Assembly: GCA_025056655.1 (NCBI GenBank)
Contig: JANWVL010000141.1
Location: forward strand, 1-64,000
DNA length: 64,000 bases
Reading direction: 5' to 3'
From: Candidatus Methylacidiphilales bacterium
Lineage (GTDB): Bacteria > Verrucomicrobiota > Verrucomicrobiia > Methylacidiphilales > JANWVL01
The translations under genes and the position numbers were made by a program. Position 1 is the stretch's first letter. Every line of letters begins with the position of its first letter. Of the stretch, positions 1 through 7,551 are shown piece after piece. The notes beneath the pieces were generated by a model. That model was given only the letters and a program-made list of their open reading frames with translations, searched no databases and was not told the origin of the DNA.

Positions 1-505
1 TGATGAGGAGGGCTATTTTGGGTGCAAGGGAAACTATTTTTTTAAGTGGTGCAGGCCAAAGGGCTAAAATAGAGGCTGCAAGGAGAGGAAGCGTGAAGAT
101 GGGGTCGATGATAAAGATGAGGTTCCAACTGAATCGGTGGTTGGAAAAGGGTGCGAGGAGGAGGGTGCCATAGACCGTGCAGGCGTCGAGGAGGGCGTGA
201 GTTGCGAGGATGAGGAAGAGGGTAAGGGTGAGTAGGGTTGAAGGGATTGGACGGGTGGTGGGGTCGAGTTTCTTCAGTAGAAAGGCTAGAGGGGGCGAAG
301 CTGCGGCAAGAACAGGAAGACTGTGTGAGAGGCCGCGATGCGATTGGAGGCGCTGGAGGGGGTCGAGCCAGGGGTTGGCGAGGATGTCGAGGTCTGGGAT
401 GTTGCCGACGATCGCGCCGTAGAGGAGGGCTCGGCGGCCGATGCGTTTTCCCAGGAGGGCATGGGAAAGGCAGGCACCGAGGGTGGTGTGGGTGAGGGTA
501 TCCAT
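1..505 (-). CDS. YdjM-like membrane-bound metal-dependent hydrolase (3' end beyond window)
   Basis: Reading the minus strand from an ATG at 503-505 gives an open frame of 168 codons that runs off the left edge of the window. The protein begins MDTLTHTTLGACLSHALLGK and contains the His/Asp motifs of the YdjM/YbcI (DUF457) family: an early TLTH, GNIPDLDIL around residues 37-45, SHRGLSHSL around 60-68, and a later THALLDACTVYGT. Hydrophobic stretches between and after them fit an inner-membrane protein. The family is annotated as metal-dependent hydrolases; the substrate is unknown. It is transcribed divergently from tolB, with 75 bases between the two starts. No Shine-Dalgarno is visible ahead of the ATG. 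The C-terminus is not in the window. Confidence 0.8.
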   Translation of the reverse strand, partial: MDTLTHTTLGACLSHALLGKRIGRRALLYGAIVGNIPDLDILANPWLDPLQRLQSHRGLSHSLPVLAAASPPLAFLLKKLDPTTRPIPSTLLTLTLFLILATHALLDACTVYGTLLLAPFSNHRFSWNLIFIIDPIFTLPLLAASILALWPAPLKKIVSLAPKIALLI

Positions 506-580
506 GGTGTGGAGGGGGGAGGCTGAGGGTATTATAGAGGGAGAGGTTGCATTTATCAAAAAACGTTTTAGAAGGCAGGT

Positions 581-1747
581 ATGATTTTTTTCAGGATGAA
601 GATTTGGCGTGAATCGGTGCTGGGGATTTTGGTTGGGCTTGGCTTGGCATGGGGTCTGCCGGAGGTGATGGGACAAGTGGACGTGGTGGGGAGTGGGAAG
701 ATTTCTGTGGATGTGAGTGGGGTGAGCGAGGCGGGAGGGTTGCAGGCAAGGATGGTGCGGTTGTTGCGGACGACAATGATGTTGACGCCGACTCGCTCTG
801 AGGAGACGCGGTATGGGATCAGTGGGAGGTTGGTAGAGGAACGGGTGGAGGGGACGCTGGAGGATCGGGTGACGGGAAGGAGGATGTTTTCGAGGAGTTA
901 TCCTGGGGGCCTTACGATTGGTGCGGGACGATTTGCGGATGATGTGCTGGAGGCGATTACTGGGGTGAAGGGATTTATGGGATCAGAGATTGCCTTTATC
1001 TCAGCGGATACGGGTTTCAAGGAGCTGTGTGTGGCGGCGATCGATGGGGGTAGAGCGAGGAGGTTGACGAATGATCGGTCGATCAGTAATGCTCCTGCGT
1101 GGTCACCAGATGGTAGGCGAATTGCTTACACGTCGTATCGGTTGGGTTATCCAGATGTGTATGTGGTGAATCTGGATACTATGCAACGGACAAGGGTGGC
1201 TTATTTTAATGGATTGAATAGCGGAGCTGCGTTTTCTCCGGATGGTTGGCGGTTGGCGTTGACGTTGAGTCGGGATGGGAATCCGGAGATTTATGTTATG
1301 AATGTTGGCGGCGGTGGGGAGCAGAGATTGACGCGGACGCGTGGGACCGAGACTTCCCCTCGTTGGTCGCCGGATGGGCGGAGAATTGTCTTTAGCTCGG
1401 ACGACCGCGGAACGCCGCAACTTTATATTATGAATTTAGGTGGTGGGGGTGTGCAGAGGTTGGTAACGGGATATAGTTATAATACGGAGCCAGATTGGTC
1501 GCCGGATGGGAAGCGAATAGCGTTTACTGTGAGGCAGGGTGGGGTTTTTAGTATAGCGGTTTACGAAATAGATGGCGCCCAGACGGCAGTTATGTGCGTC
1601 GGGGAGTCTCCATCATGGACGAGAAATTCGCGTCATTTAGTTTTCAGCAGGGGAGGGCAGCTCTATATATTGGATACCGAGACGAAACAAACTCAACGGA
1701 TTGATGTTGGCTTGACAAAATGCACGGAGCCTGCAGTGTCGAGGTAA
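581..1747 (+). CDS. tolB: TolB, periplasmic beta-propeller of the Tol-Pal system
   Basis: 388 residues. An N-terminal hydrophobic signal segment (about residues 10-31) is followed by a mixed alpha/beta domain and, from about residue 130, a six-bladed propeller. The propeller has repeated SPDG blade motifs (WSPDGRRIAY, FSPDGWRLAL, WSPDGRRIVF, WSPDGKRIAF) alternating with PDVYVVN/PEIYVMN-type strands, the classic TolB pattern. TolB is periplasmic, binds Pal and helps maintain outer-membrane integrity during division. Start at ATG 581 is supported by GAAGG at 571-575; a second in-frame ATG lies at 596 and would give a more compact signal peptide. pal follows 30 bases downstream, so this is the tolB-pal half of the Tol system; the TolQRA-like half is 26 kb away. 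The coding strand is strikingly G-rich. Confidence 0.93.
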   Translation: MIFFRMKIWRESVLGILVGLGLAWGLPEVMGQVDVVGSGKISVDVSGVSEAGGLQARMVRLLRTTMMLTPTRSEETRYGISGRLVEERVEGTLEDRVTGRRMFSRSYPGGLTIGAGRFADDVLEAITGVKGFMGSEIAFISADTGFKELCVAAIDGGRARRLTNDRSISNAPAWSPDGRRIAYTSYRLGYPDVYVVNLDTMQRTRVAYFNGLNSGAAFSPDGWRLALTLSRDGNPEIYVMNVGGGGEQRLTRTRGTETSPRWSPDGRRIVFSSDDRGTPQLYIMNLGGGGVQRLVTGYSYNTEPDWSPDGKRIAFTVRQGGVFSIAVYEIDGAQTAVMCVGESPSWTRNSRHLVFSRGGQLYILDTETKQTQRIDVGLTKCTEPAVSR

Positions 1748-1777
1748 GTCTTTGAATCCAGGAAGGAGTTGAGCATC

Positions 1778-2347
1778 ATGAAAGAGGAATTTGTGAAGGT
1801 ATTGTGTTTGATAGCAGTCGTTAGTTTGATAAGCGCTTGTTCTCCAAGCTCTAAGCGTTTTGGGGGAGCAAATTACGACGGGGGAATGTATGGTGAGAGT
1901 CTTCCTGAGACCGATAATTTGGGTAATCCCTATTATGGGTCCGAGAATATCAATGACATGCCTGCGGCTGACCGACCATCGGGCGCGGCTCTGCGAGATG
2001 CGAATTATTCAATTTTCAAAAATCAAACGATTTATTTTGAATTTGACTCAACTGGAATCCGTGCTTCAGAAAGAGGTAAGCTTGAGGAAGTTGCCAGAGA
2101 GACTAAGGTATCAGGCTATCGTTTGCTTTTGGCAGGACATTGTGATGAAAGAGGCACATTCGAATACAACCGGGGTCTGGGGGAGCGCAGAGCATTGTCT
2201 GTGCGAGAATATCTTGTAGGTCTAGGGCTTAATCCTGGGGATATTTCTACGATTTCATACGGTGAAGAAAGGCCTGCAGTAAGCGGCAGCAACGAAACTG
2301 CATGGGCGAAAAATCGCAGAGTTGAGATTGCAGTGGTTGGGCGTTGA
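1778..2347 (+). CDS. pal: Pal, peptidoglycan-associated outer-membrane lipoprotein
   Basis: 189 residues from the ATG at 1778. The sequence GGAAGGAG at 1761-1768 sits 9 bases ahead of this ATG, one of the few strong ribosome binding sites in the window; an in-frame TTG at 1769 is too close to that site to be the start. The N-terminus is a lipoprotein signal with lipobox ISAC and the lipidated Cys at residue 21. The C-terminal OmpA-like domain has the peptidoglycan-binding signature GHCDERGTFEYNRGLGERRA and the terminal NRRVEI. Pal anchors the outer membrane to peptidoglycan and partners TolB, encoded just upstream. The linker between lipobox and OmpA domain (about 60 residues) is low-complexity and Gly/Asn/Asp-rich. 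Confidence 0.95.
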   Translation: MKEEFVKVLCLIAVVSLISACSPSSKRFGGANYDGGMYGESLPETDNLGNPYYGSENINDMPAADRPSGAALRDANYSIFKNQTIYFEFDSTGIRASERGKLEEVARETKVSGYRLLLAGHCDERGTFEYNRGLGERRALSVREYLVGLGLNPGDISTISYGEERPAVSGSNETAWAKNRRVEIAVVGR

Positions 2348-2354
2348 AAAAGGA

Positions 2355-3302
2355 ATGGAATGCTCCGAAGGCAGAGGGGAACGTTTTTTGATAGTTGATG
2401 GTCATTATTACGCTTACCGTTCTTACTTTGCAATCCCTGGGCTGAAGAATTCTAAGGGTAAGCCCACGAATGCGATATTTGGTTTTGCAAAAGCTCTTCA
2501 AAGGATGCTTGAAGAGCTTAGGCCCGTATATGGTATTGTGATTTGGGATGGAGGACTTGCTGCAGAGCGAGTGGCATTAGTGTCACAATATAAAGCGAAT
2601 AGGTTAGATATGCCCAGGGAATTGCGGGAGCAGATGGACGAGTTGGTCGATTTAGCTTCTGCTTTTGGGATTCTAAGCGTGTGCTTGGAAGGCGTCGAAG
2701 CTGATGATTTAATAGCTAGCTATGCACGGGCGGCGGCTACAGAAGGAAAGCAGGTTATCATTGCTACCAACGACAAAGACCTCTTTCAGATAGTATCTAA
2801 TTCCATTTTTATCTATACACCACAGAAACGCGATTTTCGGCTTCAAGGCCCACAGGACGTTATTGAAAAATGGGGGGTGACTCCGGAATTGCTACCAGTT
2901 TTACTCGCTCTTACAGGGGATACCTCGGACAATATACCTGGCGTAACAGGGGTAGGGCCTAAAACTGCCGCCGCATGGATCCAAAAATATCGCACACTCG
3001 ATAACATAGACCAGCATTTAATGGAAATCGGGACAGAATCCCAAAGGTCGGCGTTAGCCGCTGCTTGGGATCAGGTTAAGAAAAATTATCAAATGGTGCT
3101 CCTGCAGTCTAATATCCCACTACCTCTGAGTGTGAATAAGTTAAAAATCCTCCCAGATAAGGAAAAGCAAAGAAAGCTTTTCGAAAAATGGGAATTTAAG
3201 GAGATTCAGTGCGCAGATTCTTCAGATCAAAACTACAGAAAACCTTCAGAGATTCGAAAAAAACACAATCAGAATGATTTATTTGGCGACCAAGTAACCT
3301 AA
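2355..3302 (+). CDS. Stand-alone 5'-3' exonuclease / flap endonuclease (PolA N-terminal type)
   Basis: 315 residues from ATG 2355, 7 bases after the pal stop. The frame is open further upstream from a TTG inside pal, but the ATG fits the family N-terminus. Metal-binding acidic motifs of the 5'-3' exonuclease family are all present: LIVDGHYYAYRSYFA (Asp15), EADDLIASY (115-123), ATNDKDLF (Asp140, Asp142) and the helix-3-turn/H2TH region LTGDTSDNIPGVTGVGPKTA (187-206). Such enzymes remove RNA primers and 5' flaps. It is the length of the exonuclease domain only; no polymerase domain follows, because the next gene is convergent. Co-transcription with tolB-pal is likely from the spacing, but a functional link is not evident. 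The end of the protein is polar and basic. Confidence 0.88.
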   Translation: MECSEGRGERFLIVDGHYYAYRSYFAIPGLKNSKGKPTNAIFGFAKALQRMLEELRPVYGIVIWDGGLAAERVALVSQYKANRLDMPRELREQMDELVDLASAFGILSVCLEGVEADDLIASYARAAATEGKQVIIATNDKDLFQIVSNSIFIYTPQKRDFRLQGPQDVIEKWGVTPELLPVLLALTGDTSDNIPGVTGVGPKTAAAWIQKYRTLDNIDQHLMEIGTESQRSALAAAWDQVKKNYQMVLLQSNIPLPLSVNKLKILPDKEKQRKLFEKWEFKEIQCADSSDQNYRKPSEIRKKHNQNDLFGDQVT

Positions 3303-3305
3303 AAG

Positions 3306-4076
3306 CTAGGCCGAGAGTGATTTTTCAACTGCCTGCACTGAACCCAGCCAAGTCCCGAAAAACTTCTTCTTACAAGCTGCAGCAAAGAGACTCGGGTTAC
3401 GTTTTGCTACTTCTGTGCTAATCAAAGGCACACCTTCCAATTTTAGCTGACGCAATCCTTCAACAATGCTTTCCCGCGTCCAGCGCTTGCGTTTTCGAAC
3501 TTGCTCATAGTCAATGCCAGCAGCTTTTAACGCATTTTCCCACCCACCAAAACGCCGTCTTGCTGTTGCGATCAAGCTGTTATGAGTGAGGTCCATGTTC
3601 TTAGAACTTAGGTCATGGCCCAGGGCATGGAGTCGGCGAATCTCTTTAATAATTGTTTCGTTATCCCATGAGCGATAACGATAAATTTCCTCAGCAGGTA
3701 GCCCCGCTGCCTCCAACGCATTTTTCCAAGATCCAAAATATGTTTTTCGAATAGCCGCATACACCATCGAAGCATATCCTGTCAGCATCATCGAGCGAAA
3801 CGACAAATCAACCCCATCAGCATACAACCTCTGCAGCGTCTGCACTATCGCTTCTTTCGTCCAATGGTTATAACGCCGCACCTGCTTGTATTCTATCCCT
3901 GCAGCCTCGACAGCCTGCTTCCAGTTTCCGAAATATCGAATGCCAGCTGCTAAAAGCTCCTGATAATTTTTCCGCATAAAATGTGAATAGAGGGGGTTAC
4001 CCTTTGCATGCCATGCTTTGATTTCATCGATTACCCGCTGCTCGTTCCATGATTGATAACGTCTCGTCGTCTTCAT
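3306..4076 (-). CDS. Four-repeat HNH_repeat (homing-endonuclease-associated repeat) protein without nuclease domain
   Basis: 256 residues made almost entirely of four tandem repeats of about 60 residues, at roughly 10-66, 72-131, 137-193 and 199-251. Each begins with a Trp (W10, W72, W137, W199) in a W-(T/N/D)-x-E-x-I-like helix, has a G-x-x-L turn, and ends with a (Y/R)-F-G-x-W-x-x-A-(L/V)-x-A-A-G motif (second Trp at 52, 117, 179; W243 in the degenerate last copy). This matches the repeat described as homing-endonuclease-associated (HNH_repeat), thought to bind DNA. No HNH, GIY-YIG or other catalytic motif is present. It is very rich in Arg/Lys and Trp. Its stop is 3 bases from that of the convergent exonuclease. 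A promoter is visible upstream. A sequence-specific DNA-binding role is inference. Confidence 0.75.
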   Translation of the reverse strand: MKTTRRYQSWNEQRVIDEIKAWHAKGNPLYSHFMRKNYQELLAAGIRYFGNWKQAVEAAGIEYKQVRRYNHWTKEAIVQTLQRLYADGVDLSFRSMMLTGYASMVYAAIRKTYFGSWKNALEAAGLPAEEIYRYRSWDNETIIKEIRRLHALGHDLSSKNMDLTHNSLIATARRRFGGWENALKAAGIDYEQVRKRKRWTRESIVEGLRQLKLEGVPLISTEVAKRNPSLFAAACKKKFFGTWLGSVQAVEKSLSA

Positions 4077-4102
4077 AATAATTCCAACTATTAGCTTATC
4101 TG

Positions 4103-4131
4103 ATAATTAGTCCAAAAGCCCAATTCGTCAA
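4103..4131 (-). promoter_or_regulatory. Sigma-70-like promoter of the HNH_repeat gene
   Basis: On the minus strand, TTGACG (-35, bases 4126-4131) and AATTAT (-10, bases 4103-4108) are separated by exactly 17 bases. Predicted transcription start is near 4096, giving a leader of about 20 bases to the ATG at 4076, with a weak TTGGA upstream of the start. The surrounding 4077-4299 gap is AT-rich and contains no gene that I can see. Confidence 0.5.
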
Positions 4132-4299
4132 TAAAGAACTTTTGCTCTTCTAAGCAAACATGCACCCCCTTACTTTAATCCGACCCCTTACCCATAAAAA
4201 TAAAATGTATGAATGAATTTTTGTCCCATACTATGCAACAAACACAAAAGGAATAAAAAAAATACTCCACCGCTTCATATTGGAACCAATCAGATTAGA

Positions 4300-5154
4300 T
4301 TAACATACCCTTTCAAACGAGACGTCTACATCCATACCCAAAAACGCTTCGCCCTTTCCGGCAAACGCCCCCTTTATTGTTGCTGCCTGTGAAGCATTTC
4401 GAGTTGTTGCAAGCGTCACGTGATAATACTCTCTCTCATCCCGAACGGTCGGATCCACCCCTATCCATCCCTCGTCTGGAAGATAAACCTCGACCCAAGC
4501 ATGCGTGCTCATCCCCGCTTGTTTTACAACTGCTTTCGGAATAGCATACCCGCTTACAAATCGTGCCGCTAACCCCAAAAAACGATACGCCTCCATTAGA
4601 AAAACAGCAAAATCCCGACATGACCCACTCCCTTTATCCAGAGTTTCCTTGGGACTTTGCACCCCCATCTCTTCTCGACGTTGATAAGAAAAAGACTGAT
4701 GCACTTTATCTTTGATCCGCATCAATAAATCCACCGTCTTAGTCTCTTCCATCGGTCTCCATAGCCCCTTCATCCATTGTCTCAAAAAAATTCGTTCCTC
4801 AGGGTATGCAGCATCAATGTATGGCTGCAGATCCCTATGCTCTTGCACATCATAGACGAATGGGAACAACCCTACCCCCTCCCTCCGCTGTCTCGCCCCC
4901 ACTTCATCCACTCGCACCCTAGAAACACTAATAAATTCCAATTTCTCCCCTTCGACCCCATATTCCACCCAACCAATCCAATTCCCAAACACATCAGTTC
5001 CCCACCGCACTTCACCATTCGGATCGAGAATCAAATCAAAATCCAACACCCGCACCCCCACCTCCTCCCTCGGTCGCAACATCAGCCGATGCACCCCAAA
5101 TCGCACCTTCTCACTATACCGGTAGCACGTCCTATGCCTAATTACAAAAACCAT
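4300..5154 (-). CDS. Transglutaminase-like protein (copy 1)
   Basis: 284 residues. An N-terminal beta-rich domain typical of bacterial transglutaminase-like proteins (about 1-85, starting with a YRYSEKVRFGVHRLMLRPR-type segment) precedes the papain-like core. The catalytic triad is visible: Cys179 in GSGSCRDFA, His218 in MSTHAWVEVYLP and Asp234 in GVDPT. No signal peptide is seen, so it is probably cytoplasmic, and may act as a cysteine protease or amidase rather than as a cross-linking enzyme. It lies 11 bases downstream of a second, paralogous transglutaminase gene, so the two should be one transcript. In other bacteria this family is often found with alpha-E and circularly permuted ATP-grasp genes for peptide synthesis; neither is in this window. 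Confidence 0.85.
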   Translation of the reverse strand: MVFVIRHRTCYRYSEKVRFGVHRLMLRPREEVGVRVLDFDLILDPNGEVRWGTDVFGNWIGWVEYGVEGEKLEFISVSRVRVDEVGARQRREGVGLFPFVYDVQEHRDLQPYIDAAYPEERIFLRQWMKGLWRPMEETKTVDLLMRIKDKVHQSFSYQRREEMGVQSPKETLDKGSGSCRDFAVFLMEAYRFLGLAARFVSGYAIPKAVVKQAGMSTHAWVEVYLPDEGWIGVDPTVRDEREYYHVTLATTRNASQAATIKGAFAGKGEAFLGMDVDVSFERVC

Positions 5155-5165
5155 AAACCAAATAC

Positions 5166-6062
5166 CTAGTCCACACTCTCCTCACTCCTCACACGCGAAA
5201 CCGTCACCAACACACTCAACTGCTGCTTCTCCGACCCCTTAAACACTCCCCTCAACGGCGGCACATCCTCGTAATCTCTCCCTACAGCTACCTGCACATG
5301 CTGCTCACCCTCCTTGCAATTATTCGTCGGATCCAGCCCCACCCACTCTCCCAACGGCGTAAACACTTCCACCCAAGCATGACTCGCCTCTGCTCCCCGC
5401 AAAATAGCCCTCCCACCGCGACCTCCATCCCCAGACCCATGGCCACTCTCAATATACCCACTCACATAACGCGCGGGTATCCCCGTAGCCCTCAAAATAC
5501 TAATCATCACATGCGCAAAATCCTGGCACACCCCACGCCGCATCCTCAACACCTCCTCCACCGGCGTGCTCACAGTCGTCACCCCCGGCCGATACTCGAA
5601 CTCCCGATAAATCCATTCATTCAGCCCCAACACCGCCTCACCAAAACTCCCCATCGAAGGAAACATCCTCGCCGCAATCTCATCCACCTCCGCAGAAAAA
5701 CGACACAACCTGCTCTCCATCAAAAAATCATACAACTCCCACTCCCTACTAATAAAATAATGCACCGCCTCACTCACACTCATATCCGACGCCTCAAGAT
5801 ACATCGAGGCCCCCTCCGTCTCCACCACACTCCGCGCCGTCACACACAACCGCGTATGCTTCACCGGCACCGAAAGTGTCTGCACCCGATTCCCGTAGCA
5901 ATCCTCATACACCTCAAGCGGCATCTGCGGCTGCACCTCCGTATGATGCGCTAACAACCGCTGCCGCGCAGTATTTCGCGGACACACCCTCAACTCACTC
6001 ACCGACTCTATCGCCGGCGCCGAGTATTCATACTCCGTCGTATGCGTAATCTCCAACTTCAT
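5166..6062 (-). CDS. Transglutaminase-like protein (copy 2)
   Basis: 298 residues with the same two-domain plan as the downstream copy: an N-terminal domain beginning MKLEITHTTEYEYSAP and ending near residue 90, then the transglutaminase core with Cys179 (RRGVCQDFAH), His228 (ASHAWVEVF) and Asp244 (LDPTN). A glycine-rich insert (about 206-218) follows the YVSGY strand. It is diverged enough from the neighbour (for instance residues 25-95) to suggest an old duplication with separate substrates. No signal peptide. First gene of a two-gene minus-strand unit divergent from ychF. The plus strand here is extremely C-rich, so this gene's coding strand is G-rich. Confidence 0.87.
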   Translation of the reverse strand: MKLEITHTTEYEYSAPAIESVSELRVCPRNTARQRLLAHHTEVQPQMPLEVYEDCYGNRVQTLSVPVKHTRLCVTARSVVETEGASMYLEASDMSVSEAVHYFISREWELYDFLMESRLCRFSAEVDEIAARMFPSMGSFGEAVLGLNEWIYREFEYRPGVTTVSTPVEEVLRMRRGVCQDFAHVMISILRATGIPARYVSGYIESGHGSGDGGRGGRAILRGAEASHAWVEVFTPLGEWVGLDPTNNCKEGEQHVQVAVGRDYEDVPPLRGVFKGSEKQQLSVLVTVSRVRSEESVD

Positions 6063-6207
6063 ACACCTAGCTCCGATCCAACCTCACACACAATTAAAAC
6101 ACATCCCCACCTCCTTCCAAAGAAAAACACACACCCCACACACCCTTCCCTCACCGCCACACAATCACTTGCTATTTCCCCTCACCTCCCATAAACACAT
6201 TCCCCCT

Positions 6208-7311
6208 ATGCTACGCGCAGGCATCGTCGGCCTCCCCAACGTCGGCAAAAGCACCCTCTTCAACGCCCTCACCCGCTCACGCAAAGCCCAAGCAGCCAAC
6301 TACCCCTTTTGCACCATAGACCCCAACACCGGCATCGTCACCGTCCCAGACCCACGCCTCCAAAAACTCTCCGCCCTCAGCCGCTCCGCCAAAACCACAC
6401 CCGCCATCATCGAAATCGTAGACATCGCCGGCCTAGTCCGCGGCGCAAGCCAAGGCGAAGGCCTCGGCAACCAATTCCTCTCCCACATCCGAGAAGTCGA
6501 CGCCATCGTCCACGTCGTCCGATGCTTCACCGACGACAACATCCATCACGTCTCCGGCAACATAGACCCCATCCGCGACATCGAAACCATCACCACAGAG
6601 CTCATCCTAGCCGATCTCGCCAGTGTCCAAAAACGCATCGAGCGAAACCAAAAAAAATACCGCTCCGGCGACCCCGAGGCTAAAGCCGAGCAACCCCTCC
6701 TCGAAAAACTCCTCGCACACCTCAACCAAGGCCTCCCCGCCATCACCCTCCCCCTATCCCATGAAGAAAAAAACATCATCAAAAACCTCTTCCTCCTCAC
6801 CGCTAAACCCACACTCTTCGCCTGCAACGTCGCAGAATCCGACCTCGCTCAAGCCGACCACAACCCTCACGTCCAAGCCGTAAAAAACCACGTCCGCCAC
6901 TCCCACCAAGCCTCCACCGTCGTCATCTCAGCCCAAATCGAAAGCGACCTCATCGACCTCCCCGAAGAAGAACAACGCGACTACCTCGCTGCCCTTGGCG
7001 TCCCAGAATCCGGATGCGGCAACCTCATCCGCTCCATCTACACCCTCCTCGGCCTCCGCACCTACTTCACAACAGGAGAAAAAGAAACCCGCGCCTGGAC
7101 CATCCACGCAGGCGACAAAGCACCCCGCGCCGCCGGAGTCATCCACTCCGATTTCGAGCGCGGATTCATCGCAGCAGAAACCGTCCACTACGACGACCTC
7201 ATCTCCTGCGGATCCTTCGCTAAAGCCAGAGAAGCAGGTAAACTACGCATTGAAGGCAAAGATTACATAGTGCAAGATGGCGACGTCATCGAATTCCGCT
7301 TCAACGTCTAA
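6208..7311 (+). CDS. ychF: YchF/Obg-family ribosome-binding ATPase
   Basis: 367 residues from ATG 6208, matching the usual length of about 365; an in-frame TTG at 6169 would add 13 residues not typical of the family. P-loop GLPNVGKS at 8-15, Switch II DIAGLVRGASQGEGLGN, and the divergent G4 motif NVAESD instead of NKxD, which is the hallmark that makes YchF (OLA1) prefer ATP. The C-terminal TGS domain includes TIHAGDKAPRAAGVIHSDFE and ends GDVIEFRFNV. It binds ribosomes and is implicated in stress responses. No Shine-Dalgarno is present. The coding strand is very C-rich (codons such as CTC, ATC, CCC). Divergent from the transglutaminase pair. Confidence 0.95.
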   Translation: MLRAGIVGLPNVGKSTLFNALTRSRKAQAANYPFCTIDPNTGIVTVPDPRLQKLSALSRSAKTTPAIIEIVDIAGLVRGASQGEGLGNQFLSHIREVDAIVHVVRCFTDDNIHHVSGNIDPIRDIETITTELILADLASVQKRIERNQKKYRSGDPEAKAEQPLLEKLLAHLNQGLPAITLPLSHEEKNIIKNLFLLTAKPTLFACNVAESDLAQADHNPHVQAVKNHVRHSHQASTVVISAQIESDLIDLPEEEQRDYLAALGVPESGCGNLIRSIYTLLGLRTYFTTGEKETRAWTIHAGDKAPRAAGVIHSDFERGFIAAETVHYDDLISCGSFAKAREAGKLRIEGKDYIVQDGDVIEFRFNV

Positions 7312-7335
7312 CGTCACTACATCCCCTCTCCTTTT

Positions 7336-7551
7336 ATGATCCAATCTATCTTCAATCGCTTTCTCGAATGGCTCGACGCTAAACTCCTCGCCAAGGCCAA
7401 AAATTCCCCATGCTGCTGCGGAGGCACATGCAATCTTCCTCCCGATACGCCGCCCCACTCCCACACAACCACAACATCTACCACAACATCAAACCCACAG
7501 CCTTCTAGCTCTCCCACATCATGCCCGCCTCCTCCCCCATCGGACAAATAA
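7336..7551 (+). CDS. Small Cys-rich protein with CCCGGTC motif
   Basis: 71 residues, starting at an ATG 24 bases after the ychF stop. Residues 1-22 (MIQSIFNRFLEWLDAKLLAK and following) look like an amphipathic helix; then comes CCCGGTC at about 26-32, then a tail of Thr/Ser/Pro with one further Cys. Its last 31 bases overlap the start of the downstream permease, suggesting translational coupling. A Cys cluster beside a permease of the metal/metalloid efflux type suggests a metal-binding accessory protein, but this is inference; I do not recognise a named family. It could also be a chance frame, since the region is C-rich and such sequence yields Ser/Thr/Pro runs; the position and the Cys cluster favour a real gene. 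Confidence 0.5.
   Translation: MIQSIFNRFLEWLDAKLLAKAKNSPCCCGGTCNLPPDTPPHSHTTTTSTTTSNPQPSSSPTSCPPPPPSDK

Noticed and set aside
4200-4299. ATTGGTTCCAAT palindrome as a terminator after the first transglutaminase
   Set aside because: The stem is only four to five pairs with almost no loop, and the following T-run is separated by 16 bases.
5298-5954. 218-codon His/Arg/Pro-rich plus-strand frame opposite the second transglutaminase
   Set aside because: Antisense to an intact gene with a complete catalytic triad; composition reflects the C-rich strand.
6300-7230. Several frames on both strands within ychF
   Set aside because: All lie inside the intact ychF gene; the extreme C-richness suppresses stop codons in other frames.
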